Below, one piece after another: positions 22,203 through 31,877 of a DNA stretch of 64,000 bases. Position numbers and translations under genes: made by a program. Source of the DNA: Microthyrium microscopicum. Lineage: Eukaryota; Ascomycota; Dothideomycetes; Microthyriales; Microthyriaceae. Numbering within the stretch: the stretch's first letter is position 1; each line of letters starts with the position of its first letter. The stretch spans positions 76,538-140,537 of the forward strand of contig MU004235.1 of assembly GCA_010405405.1 (NCBI GenBank), given 5' to 3'. Under the pieces are notes generated by a model. It had not been told where the DNA came from, searched no databases, and was given only the letters and a program-made list of their open reading frames with translations.

Positions 22203-23461
22203 TTAGCAGGTGTCACTGTTTTAGTGCATGTCGTTCCCTATCTCTTATTTACGTGTTTATAACTTTGAGCTGCGTTTTGACATTATTATAAAAATTCGAA
22301 CTGATTGGAGCGAGAATGCAAGTACTATATGTACTCAGCGCTGTAAAATGCTTGATATGTAGCGTTTAGGTCGTAAATGACAGTGTAGCATAAGTCCTCA
22401 CAATATGTGATATATGCTAACCGGATACGTAACTTTGAGACCTCCTCACAAAAGATTCTTGAGCCACACTGAATCCTAGAAACCCTGGTTCGAATCTGAG
22501 CGACAGCTAACATAAATGTAAAATTAGGAAACTAGTTTTCGTAGCCACAGACACGTAATGGTATGTGGTTAGCTTTTTGGTATTTATTACTACGGATTAT
22601 ATGGTGTTTGGATTGGTTTTTTGCGGGTGGTTGATGTTGTGGTTGGTAGGTATAAGGCTGAAGGCAAGGCTGAGAATCACCTTTCATCGTGGCACCAACG
22701 AACTTCGAACAAAGAGATAATTTGGTGTTTGCGATCAGCGTTCGCTGTTCTTGTGCAACGGATCATAGCTTGACAGTTGCATTAAGAGTACTACCTGGTA
22801 ATATGTGATAGACGGTAACTGGGCCCTAGTGTGTACTTCTGCGGTACCTGCCAGCAGATCTAGATTGCCGTTTACAACAACCTCTGCTCAATACCGTATT
22901 CCAAATTTCGCATGCAATCTTGGTGTTACTATGCTACAGCGTATGCACATGTAATGAAGAAGACCTCTTGTAGAAGTCAGAGAAAACAATATCCGAATTC
23001 TTTTTCTTTGAGAATAGCGTGCAGGGCGTTTTGGGGTACCATTATTTTACCTGGACCTCGAGTACCATCGTTACAGTTCTCTCGCCAGAGGGTCTTAGCT
23101 ACGAATGCGTCGATTTTGAGAGCCAGGTAAATCGTAGTTATGAGTCTTGTAGCGAGGACTTGTCATTCAGTAACCTTCATGTATACAATCCTGCTCAATC
23201 GATGTATTAGTCGTTCCACCATGGGTAAACGAAGTTCCACACAAGGTCCCTGAGCTTCCCAACCACGGGGACCTCAAGTTGGATGTATCATCATTTGCGC
23301 TCACAGCAATAGAGCATGGAATGTGGAACTCGAGCTTAGGTCCAGCCTGTATCTTGAGATAGTCTATAAAGTCGACCATCGTCTCCGAGATCAGCATCAA
23401 CACGTGCTCATACTCTCCATTCATCATCTCATTCTACCTGCTTCCGCAGCTCAGATCAATC
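22203..23461. other. Intergenic stretch
   Basis: About 1.26 kb upstream of the tandem-module secreted gene. A GGTTCGAATC string near 22490 looks like a tRNA T-loop but no tRNA folds around it (see rejected items). No gene was recognised. Confidence 0.4.
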
Positions 23462-24351
23462 ATGAAGTACCTCACTCTCCTCAACATCATTTTGGCCATT
23501 CTGCCATTCATCAGTGCAGACAATGCCGCCACTGCAGACTGCTGTTTTCCAGTATCTGACGACCGAAACAGATTGTACTGTGCAGATGGAACGCTCGGGA
23601 CCCCATACTGTGGTAAAGGAGGTTGCAACAGATTCGGTTGCAACTGTGATGGAGGTAATCACTGAACCACTTCTGATAGACCTCGTCTGATGCGTAGCAG
23701 GCTGTCGTACTAAACCAGCACCATCTCCTCCGAAACCAGCACCACCTCCTCCGAAACCGGCACCACCTCCTCCTGCCCCAGCTAATCCTCCACCTCCGCA
23801 GAATCCTGAGCCGCCGACCCCAGGTCCTGAGGAACCTCAAGCTTGTCCCATCGGCTGCATGGTCACAGCCCAAGATGTGGCTGCTATCTCAGCTCCTAAG
23901 CAGAGCAAGCGCTTCTCACACCAGAAACGTGGTGACAAGGCCACAGACGATACAGCTGAGTGCTGCTACCCAGCCGTAAATTCCCAGGGAGCATTCTGTC
24001 GCGATGGTACCGTAGGAACGCCTTACTGTGGTATCGGGCCATGCAATGAGTTTGGTTGCAACTGTGAGTATGGTACGTAGCGCCCAATTAGATTTGAATC
24101 GTGTACTGCCCTGTCAGGTTTGATGATTTGCCGGCAGCTAATGTGCTGATCATTCAAAAGGGTGTCGTCAAGCGCTGGCTCCTCCTCCTCCTGCTCCTCA
24201 ACCAGCACCGCCGACAAACCCTGAACCGCCAGCAAACCCGCCTCCCGGCGCGGAAATGCCGCCGGCTTGTCCGCTTGGCTGTATCGTGATGGCTGAGGAA
24301 GATGGTAGCACTGTTGAAAATGATAAAAGTGTCAGACGCTTTCTGCGCTAG
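23462..24351 (+). CDS. Secreted protein with two tandem Diedel-like cysteine modules and proline-rich linkers
   Basis: Exons are 23462-23654, 23701-24072 and 24161-24351, giving 251 residues with phase kept. The signal peptide is MKYLTLLNIILAILPFISA. Module 1 has Cys 27, 28, 40, 50, 55, 60, 62, 66, then a (KPAPPPP)n linker and CPIGC (113, 117). Module 2 repeats this with Cys 152, 153, 164, 174, 179, 184, 186, 190, a Pro linker and CPLGC (225, 229). Shared motifs are CC[FY]P, DGTxGTPYCGxGxCNxFGC and NCxxGCR. Both introns split the glycine codon just before the last core Cys in the same phase, so the unit arose by exon-aligned duplication. The CGxGxCNxFGCNCxGGC core resembles Diedel, an insect cytokine-like immune regulator also carried by insect viruses. 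Basic KR pairs at 134-135 and 140-141 lie between the modules. The secretion and duplication are well supported; the Diedel relationship is from memory of the motif, and the fungal function is unknown. Confidence 0.82.
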
Positions 24352-24803
24352 ATGAGCGTGTGGGTAAACTGAGGGCAAAGGGTCCTGTGTTGTCATGGAA
24401 GTTGAGCAGGCTGAGAGGTGAAAATATGAGGATTTGTTACTAGTTTTGTTTTTTATTATGAAATAGCTCGAACTTGTCAACTATGAAAGCTTGTTACCGA
24501 TGGTTCAGTTTCATGTGTAGCCAGAACAGTGAATCTTCCCGTACTCAATTGCGAAATAAAGTAGCAGCAACACGTAATATGAAGATATTGGCAGTGTTGT
24601 TTTATTGGAGTTGACTTGAACAAGTACTCTGATCATTAGCATCTTCATCTTTATATTTACCTTGTGCATAAAGTAGGAGCACATACATTCATAAACATTT
24701 CAACCTCTTGATATTCATAACGTTTCAACCTCTTGACATTCACAAACATATCAAGCTCTAGACATTGTCATCATAATTTCATCTTACGGCTTTCCTGTCC
24801 TCT
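24352..24803. other. Intergenic stretch between convergent genes
   Basis: About 450 bp of AT-rich 3' sequence with a short tandem repeat, listed separately. Nothing else was recognised. Confidence 0.4.
24687..24763. repeat. Imperfect 25-26 bp tandem repeat, three units
   Basis: Three head-to-tail units, each beginning ATTCA and ending in a CTTGAT/CTTGAC/CTAGAC variant, lie at 24687-24712, 24713-24737 and 24738-24763. The third is the most diverged. The repeat lies about 40 bp past the stop of the minus-strand gene at 24804, so it is probably in its 3' untranslated region. Confidence 0.65.
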
Positions 24804-25331
24804 TCATCCCCGATATTCCAGGTTCGCTCCCAAATCACCCACAACCTCCATCCCATACAAGTCTTGAAATACCGGGATTTCCACATGCCATCCCGGATCC
24901 TCACCCATCGTCTCATCATCCTCTTCCTCCTCCTTGAACCGATACGCCAACACGTAATTCTTCTTAATGCCCAAGCTCACTAAACTCGCCTCTGACGTCT
25001 TCGCTGCTCGCTCTCTACCTTTTCCTTTCTTTGACTTGGAAGCGGTCTCCTCGGGCTCATCATCGTAGTCGGTATCTTCGTGTATTAGTTGGAATCCTTG
25101 TTTGAAGTCGAAAAGGTCGACTGGAAGACCGATTTCGATCTTGGAGACGGATGTGGGGAGCTCGTCTTCTTCTTCTGCGTCGGGAGCGCGGGGTGATGTT
25201 TGGAGAGCGGTTAGAAGGGAATGCTTGAGTGAGGAGAGAGATTGGGCTGGGTCGGCGAAGAGGAGGACGGTACGTCTGTTGTTTTTGAGGCGGAGGGTCC
25301 ATTCTTTGGAGGTTGGAATTTTGCGGGCCAT
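24804..25331 (-). CDS. Small conserved-looking acidic protein of unknown function
   Basis: I do not recognise the family. A single exon of 175 residues starts MARKIPTSKEWTLRLK. The first 60 residues (KEWTLRLKNNRRTVLLFADP, SLSSLKHSLLTAL) read like a beta-grasp or ubiquitin-like fold, with PVDLFDFKQGFQLI later. The middle is disordered, with Asp/Glu and a basic KSKKGKGRERAAK stretch. The end, WHVEIPVFQDLYGMEVVGDL, looks structured. There is no signal peptide or membrane segment. The open frame continues 74 codons upstream, but the MARK start is preferred because the upstream part is low in coding character. The ubiquitin-like idea is inference only. Confidence 0.65.
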   Translation of the reverse strand: MARKIPTSKEWTLRLKNNRRTVLLFADPAQSLSSLKHSLLTALQTSPRAPDAEEEDELPTSVSKIEIGLPVDLFDFKQGFQLIHEDTDYDDEPEETASKSKKGKGRERAAKTSEASLVSLGIKKNYVLAYRFKEEEEDDETMGEDPGWHVEIPVFQDLYGMEVVGDLGANLEYRG

Positions 25332-26053
25332 TGTGATTTTTGCGTCAGCAAGCGTGAAGGTTCTCAGAAGCGACCTTTCGAGAATATGGTCTTGCGAGAT
25401 GCGGTGGAGGAGTTTGAAAGTGCAATGTAGAGTCGCAGAATGTAGCTGTCGCGTCAGTAAAATAATTGACGCGACGAAGTTGGAGTTAGTGTAGGTCGGA
25501 TTTAAGATCTTGGAGATCTCGGGGATAAGATCTGTGTGATCATGAGTGGCCAATCAGAAGCTTACATGTGATGACGCTATGAAGTTGGCTAGCGTGTGGT
25601 CCCGGATGGCGGATGCTGGGATTAGGATCCGGATTTCCAGGAAGGAAGGAAGCTACGGCCTGGCCTGCAGCTCTCCAGGCGCAGCTTCCCAGGAGATAGA
25701 TCATCTCTATCTTCAGCCTGCGAACGACTCCTCTTCGACCCTCATCAACCGCCTTGCCTTTCAAAGATACAGTCACCGCAACAGTTTAACAATATACAAC
25801 CTCCAGTGAACATCAACTGTTTACTGCCTCTATTCAAAATCATCCTCTGCGCGCCCCACATAGCCTTGCCAGCTTGCCAGCCTTCTTGTCTTAGATATGC
25901 AATAGCAAGCTTGTCACACTTTGTCCCACCATCTACCTCCGCGCTCTCCGCATCTATCTCCTTTACCGCTTTCTACATTAGGCGTGTGCCGGTCTATATA
26001 TCTCGACCAGCTGAAGTGCTAGAACCACTGTACATATCAAACTGTCGCCCTCC
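25332..26053. other. Divergent promoter region
   Basis: About 720 bp between two divergent genes. A plus-strand frame at 25546-25809 has no recognisable product. Pyrimidine-rich tracts precede the acyltransferase start, as is common in fungal promoters. Confidence 0.4.
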
Positions 26054-27553
26054 ATGGATGCTCAAGGCTTACGCAAGCGACCACTGGATACTTCCGCTCC
26101 AGCCAAGCCCATACCGAATGCTGCGATCACAGACGACCAACCCGAAAAACATGGGAGCTCTATGCAAGCGACTCGTCTAGCGTCTCTAGTCTTTTACTTC
26201 TTTGTATCCGGAATATGGTAAGTCTTGTCCTTCTGCCGGCCTTGCGCGTGAGCTGTTGCGCTGATTCTTCCTCTTTCTCTAGCCTACATTTCCAACAATT
26301 TCTCGGCGTCCCACTATATTGGTATAATCAAGATTGGTACTACGCCTGGCAAGCTTTTACCAAGCGTCAGTTTGGCATCGTTCTCATCACGCTTCAAGAA
26401 TGGTGGAGCCCCATGAAAGTCCGCGTATCCGGCGATAAGAGTATACAAGGCCAGATCCGATTACAGCCCAATGGAAGGTTACGCCTAGACTTTCCCGAGC
26501 GAATTATAATCGTTTCTAATCACCAGGTCAGTGTTCATGGGAAAGACGGGATTATCTCAGCTAACATTCGTAATAGCTCTACATTGATTGGCTGTTCATG
26601 TGGTGGGCAGCATTTACGGCAAAGATGCATGGCCATATCTTCATCATCCTCAAGGACTCCTTGCGATTTATTCCTATGCTAGGCCCCGGGATGATGTTCT
26701 TCAGCTTTCTCTTCCTATCTCGCCATTGGGAGACTGACAAGCCTCGATTTCAGCATCGTCTGCGGAAGCTGAAGCAAGCTCATCGAGGTCCACTTTCTGG
26801 TTCCGGTGACCTGGATCCTATGTGGCTACTCATTTTTCCAGAGGGCACAACACTTTCGACTACAGGACGCGAATCGAGTAGGAAATGGGCAGAAAAGACG
26901 GGCATCAAAGATACGACAAACGTCCTATTACCACGGAGTCGAGGCCTACAATACTGTATCCAGGAACTCGAAGGTACCATCGACTACATCTACGATTGTA
27001 CCGTTGCTTATAATGGCCTTCCGTAAGTCCACTCCCAACTATTTCTACTCAAGTGCTAACATTTCTCTTTAGTAAGGGTAAATACGGCCAAGATTACTTC
27101 ACTCTCCGCGGTACATATCTAGAAGGTCGCGGTCCACCATACTGCAATATGCACTGGCGACGCTTTGCCGTCTCTTCGATACCTGTTCACGATGAGAAGG
27201 CCTTCGACAACTGGCTCCATGAGCGCTGGGTCGAGAAGGACACCCTTCTTGAGCATTTCACCGAACACGGCCAATTCCCATGTGACGAAGCTGCGATAGT
27301 TGTTGAAGAGGCTGAAGAAAAGGAGACTGCGCACTCTACGGGTGTCAATGGCAATGGTGTAGCGCCATCTGCAATCAAACGAGAGCCAACTGATCCAGTT
27401 TGCAGCTCAGTCAGCCCGAACCATCCTTTGGAGTTTGTTCAAGTATTCTCCAGTGCTCTGGCGGTCCCCTTGGCTTGGAAGCTTGGGAAGTTCGTGTGGC
27501 TGGTTGTAAGAATAGCTCTGCTCATTGCGAGTTTTGGGCAGCTCAAATTCTGA
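26054..27553 (+). CDS. Lysophospholipid acyltransferase (PlsC/LCLAT/Cst26-like), four exons
   Basis: This is a membrane acyltransferase that transfers an acyl chain to a lysophospholipid, probably in the ER. Exons are 26054-26217, 26283-26526, 26577-27022 and 27073-27553, giving 444 residues with all phases consistent. Motif I is NHQLYIDW (His135 and Asp140, created only by correct splicing of intron 2). Motif III is FPEGTTLS (about 223-230), with LPRSRGLQ following as motif IV. Hydrophobic segments are at about 43-57 (LASLVFYFFVSGIW), 142-160 and the C-terminus (FVWLVVRIALLIASFG). Related fungal proteins include Cst26, which remodels phosphatidylinositol, and the LCLAT/LPGAT group. Which lysolipid is used cannot be read from the sequence. 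The start was chosen as the first ATG opening the frame. Confidence 0.9.
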
Positions 27554-27808
27554 TAGTCCACTGGTGATTGAGATGACACGAGAAATGACGCCATTTTTTC
27601 CTTTATGATTATATGTCTATACCCTTGTAGGTAGATTGGAGTTTTCGGATACGGTCTTTTTGTCTAGAAGCGGGCGCTTTATACTCACTTAGATTGTTAT
27701 GGCATTTGTAGCGTTTTTCGTCGCTGACTTGGCTTCAGAAAGCTTGATGCGCTTACTTTAATGTATTGCTGTCCTCAATTCTTTGTCTTTTCTGATAAAC
27801 TGGCGGCT

Positions 27809-29122
27809 TCACTTGGCCTCTGTTGCAAAGTTGAAGCTCATAATACCCATCTCCTCCGCCATGCCACCACCAGTATGTTTCCGTCTACATTGGTCAGCCC
27901 ACTTGAAATTCCCGCAGATTGGGTGTTTACTTACGCAGGATGTTTCTCAAGATCATAATGCGCCGAAAGCGTAATAACATCTCCCTTACTAACCTTAACC
28001 GGCTCATGACATTCGACAGTCGCACTAACCGTCTCCCAAACCCCATCCTCCGTCTTCAAACTCCCCTTCTCACCACCATAGATCGCCCGACTATCACAAA
28101 TCGTCTTCCCATTAACCTTGAAATCAATATTCACGCCCCCATCATGTAAATGGCCCCTGCGACTCAATATATATCCATCGTTCAACACAGTTATATTCTG
28201 ACTCTGAAACGAGAACGCCTTCTTCCCCTCCGGCGCATGGAGACGGATATCTTTCGTCTCGCATTGGTTTACACTTAGGACTTGGACTTGCACGTCCAAA
28301 GAACCAGGCGGTCGACCGGGTATGAATTCTACATCGGATACGGCGTATATGACCTTCGTGTCATTGCTGTAGTTCACGACTTCGCCGGACATGATCACCT
28401 TATCTGCCTTGCCGATATAAAAGCCGCTATTGAACGTCCCATCGGGCGTAGAATATGCATTCGAGCCAATCTCTTCGCTCGCACCCATCATCACAGCCGG
28501 AGCCCCAAGCGACGGCATCGAGCTGGGGACCGCGCCTGGGGATACTGCGCTGGACGAAGGACAACTGGCGAATAGGGGCGTGAATTTGTTGGTATCGATG
28601 AATGCGACGTGGTGGTTATACACACCGCTTGCTTGGTCTGCGATTTTGCCGTTTTCGTATTCGAGGGTGTTTTTGGCGAATAGGAGGGTGGAATCTAGGG
28701 GGATGCCGCCTGCGATGCCGTTCCAGGATTCGCTGTTTGGGTCCATGCCTGACACGTTGGGGGCTTTCTTTGCCTGCATCAAAGATTTAGTCTGAAGCTT
28801 TCAATTCGGTTTGGGTTCATACGTTTGCTGGTTGGAGGGTATATGGGCCGTAGAAGATTCGTTTGCGCTGCACGTTTTTGAGGGGAGATTTTGGTGGTGC
28901 GGTTTCGATTTTGAAGGGTTTGATTTCTGATAGGAAGGCGGTGAGCGGTGATGGTGCGGGAGCGTTGTGGTCATGTTGTCGTGCTTCTGGATTTTGTTAT
29001 TAGTACTTTGGTAAGCTCGAGGTTTGAGGGAAGTGATTACGAAGGCGATTGTTACTCCTGTGTTGAGTAGATGGAGCTGCGCTGGCCAAAAATGGCAGTG
29101 CTGCCAACAAGTAGAACTGCAT
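27809..29122 (-). CDS. Secreted protein resembling SURNod19, with His-His and His-x-His motifs
   Basis: Exons are 29122-29056, 28986-28823, 28773-27935 and 27884-27809, giving 381 residues with consistent phase. The signal peptide is MQFYLLAALPFLASAAP. The body contains FYGPYTLQPAN, SGVYNHHVAFID (His131-His132), GHLHDGGVNIDF (His285 and His287), ICDSRAIYGG and LSAHYDLEKHPARKHTGGGM. The HLHDGG ... IC ... YGG ... HTG order resembles the plant stress-induced SURNod19 proteins. The HH and H-x-H pairs also recall the copper-binding pairs of ascorbate-dependent monooxygenases (PHM/DBH), which is inference. There is an even spread of N-glycosylation sites (NVSG, NYSN, NITV). The last exon was added because a good GTAAGT donor precedes the apparent stop and the spliced end keeps the HTGGGM motif. 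Confidence 0.72.
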
Positions 29123-29802
29123 ATCAACAGATTTGAAGGAGAAGTGAAGTAATTGAAGTGCGATAGCTCAAGGTATCATAGCAAACAATTGATTGATGCT
29201 CTGCACTTATGGATCTTGATAGCCTATATGCAAGGTACAGAAATGTAATCAACGTTAGTAAAAATTGCCTTGTATAAAACTACGCCAATAACTATTCAAT
29301 GTTCTGATTTCCATGGAACGTAACGATGTATCTCCAGCCAACGTCTATACAAGAATGTTAGGCTCTACTACGATTATTGGATGGGCGGAGAAGCCTGTAT
29401 AGTATTGAAAGTTGACCATAAAAGAAGCCCTGGTAAGTTGACAGATTTACGAGCTCATCACTGGAACGAAACTCGGGGCTTGTCAATAAAATTCATAGAT
29501 TAATAACGATACAGGGTCCATTCTATTCGAAATTTGTCACAAGTTAGTTATAGGGAAGACACCGCTTGGTTCCTTTTACAATTCTTCGCATCTAAGCTTT
29601 TCATCGAATTTCATCCACTTGTTATTACTATATGTCCACATGATGAAGTATAAACGAATGCGCACTAGCCTGATATTTTCTTGCTACCATTCCCTTGTTG
29701 ATACATGATCATGGTCCTTAGAATCATTCCTTATACCACAACTCATGAGTTCTCGCAGCCCGAAGCTCACCAAACAAAGGTCCACAGTTTCAACCATTGA
29801 TG
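29123..29802. other. Intergenic stretch
   Basis: About 680 bp of AT-rich DNA between the upstream region of the secreted protein gene and the 3' end of the MARVEL-like gene. Nothing was recognised. Confidence 0.4.
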
Positions 29803-30748
29803 TCAATTACCATGTAGCCCATTCTGGCTGTGTCCAGAATGAGTATTATTCCGGCCATCTTTCCCCTCAATGGCCATACCTTCCTCGGTATCAGGGTGCT
29901 TTTTCTTCGAGTACCAAAACATCAAGACTCCAGTGACAACCAAAGCCATAAGAAACAAAGCACTAAGAATGTCAGGATCAGCTAAGTGGAGAATGAGATA
30001 AACTTACGCCATAGTCCAGTCCAATCCATGTCGAATAGCCGCCTGTATGACTTTCTTGAACACTGAACTCGATCCATTCTTCACAATAGACTGTCCAGCA
30101 CGACTAGCACTCGAGCCAATTGACGCCCGTTTCTCCAATAGAACATCCGAAAGCAACCCCTGACGCGTATTGGACGTGTTGGTTGAATTGGTCGTCTTCG
30201 GGATCCCGCATACACACCCTGGTTGAAAAAATGCTAGGCTGAACTGATACCAAGTAGCATTAAAATCGCTATGATGTTGCAAGCCGTAATTTGTACAGTC
30301 GCCGCATGCTGCATTGCAGTCATACGTTCCGATGAGGCTTCCGGAAGCTATCCATAAGGCTAGAAAGATGATATCTGTCACGAGGGCGAGCCAGAAGCTA
30401 TATGGTATGGCACGAAGCTTGATGGTGGCTGTGGCGAAGATGAAGTATATAGAGAGCGCGACGGTGACTGCAGCCTGAAAGAGGTCAATATCATGCTGCT
30501 AATTCGGCGGGTATAAGCAGCAAATAACATACCACTGCTAGATTGAATGTAACGCGGCCAGGTACAGAACATTGATGATTGTCGAAGATCTTGTAGATGT
30601 TGGCACAGACAACTAGTGCTGCTATACTGAATGCGAATTCAGCCCAGCGAATAAAGTTCATGAGGAAGTTGAAGCGGAGTGAGTCTTTGCGAGCCTCTTT
30701 GGGCTGCATCTGATCCCGGACTGGGTCGCTTTTCTGGGTACTGAACAT
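29803..30748 (-). CDS. MARVEL-like four-TM membrane protein, three exons
   Basis: Exons are 30748-30533, 30474-30008 and 29962-29803, giving 280 residues with frame kept. Predicted membrane segments are at about 32-50, 66-90 (formed across exon junction 1), 99-121 and 229-246. Between the third and fourth lies an extracytoplasmic loop with a cysteine cluster (YDCNAACGDCTNYG, FFQPGCVCGIP) and several NxT/S sites. A long Ser/Lys stretch follows. The cytosolic tail after the last segment is charged (YSKKKHPDTEEG). The layout fits the MARVEL-domain proteins common in ascomycetes, which associate with plasma-membrane domains. The role is unknown. The ATG at 30748 was preferred over one 17 codons upstream because the extra residues read as untranslated sequence. 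Confidence 0.8.
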
Positions 30749-31877
30749 AATGAAGTGAATTGCAGGGTGGCCTAGATGTAGAGAAAGATATATTACCAAC
30801 GTTGGTGTTAGATCTGGATGGCGGAGGTTCGAATGCTTTTAAGTACAACGGAATGAAATGGAGTCTTGAACTTTCGAACGGCACCGATTTATAAATTTAC
30901 CAAAAGTCGTGGATCAACAGCCTCATGCAGCCACATCTGCAAACACATCCTGATTTTGAGTTCCGAGACCATGATGGTGGCAATGGTATAGTCCAATGAA
31001 GCTGTCAACAATGCTAAATGTGGCTGTCAATTTCCTGATTTATGCACTGCACTGATATGCTTTTACGAACAGTGAACGTGATTGATGGAGAAAGGCACAT
31101 TTAGATCTTGACAAGAAAGTTGGCAGAAGGAGGCTCGCAAGAAGGACCTCCAATTCGGAATATCAGACTGGTTCTTTGATGCGAGTCTAGCCCCAAACAG
31201 GCCTAGCGCAGCCTGATCGCTTTTACACTGATGTATGATTGGCTAGAACTAACTTGCTGGCGTTGAGCCTTGATGCGAAAGCGTTGATCAAACTTACGTT
31301 TGCACTCACTCACTGACGTGAGGACAAGACATACTTCAAATCTTGACTTATTGTGATGTAAGAGAGTTGAAGTAGCGCTCTCGTTGGTATTTCCCTCGAA
31401 GGATAGAGTTTATCAATCGATTAACTGCGTGAATTGTGGCTGTGCTTCAAATACTCAGGCTGCAACCACAGTATTTTATTAGTGGTATTCAAATTGCATT
31501 GCATACTACGGCGCTTTAACTTACGTGGAACACATCAAAAGAACATATCCCCTATTAAGGATTGTAGCTTGAATCGCTATCCTAACAGAAGATTTGACAA
31601 CGGACCTGGTAGATGATATCGCACTTGATAAATGATATCGTACTTGAAAACTATCAGCCCCTTTTCAAAGCGCCAGATGTACATGAAAACTATCAGCCCC
31701 TTTTCAAAGCGCCAGATGTACATGAAAACTATCAGCCCCTTTTCAAAGCGCCAGATGTACAATATGGGTATTGAACAAAGTAAAAACGAATTCACCCGAG
31801 AGTCCTAAATGCATCGGTCTTGACCGGACCACGCCAATTATTATACCCAACAAGCCAAGCAACCAAGTAGAGGTCAC
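30749..31877. other. Intergenic stretch with tandem repeat
   Basis: About 1.1 kb between the MARVEL-like gene and the 3' end of the MFS gene. It holds a three-unit 39-bp tandem repeat, listed separately. No other gene was recognised. Confidence 0.4.
31642..31758. repeat. 39-bp tandem repeat, three nearly identical units
   Basis: The units are 31642-31680, 31681-31719 and 31720-31758. Units 2 and 3 look identical, and unit 1 differs only near its start (ACTTGAAA instead of ACATGAAA). Because 39 is a multiple of 3, the minus strand stays open through it and would encode a 13-residue repeat (YIWRFEKGLIVFM). The near-identity suggests recent expansion. The repeat lies about 120 bp past the MFS stop codon. 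Confidence 0.9.

Noticed and set aside
22449-22512. tRNA-like sequence with a GGTTCGAATC T-loop string
   Set aside because: The T stem does not pair well, no matching box A or acceptor stem is found at the right distance, and no anticodon arm forms.
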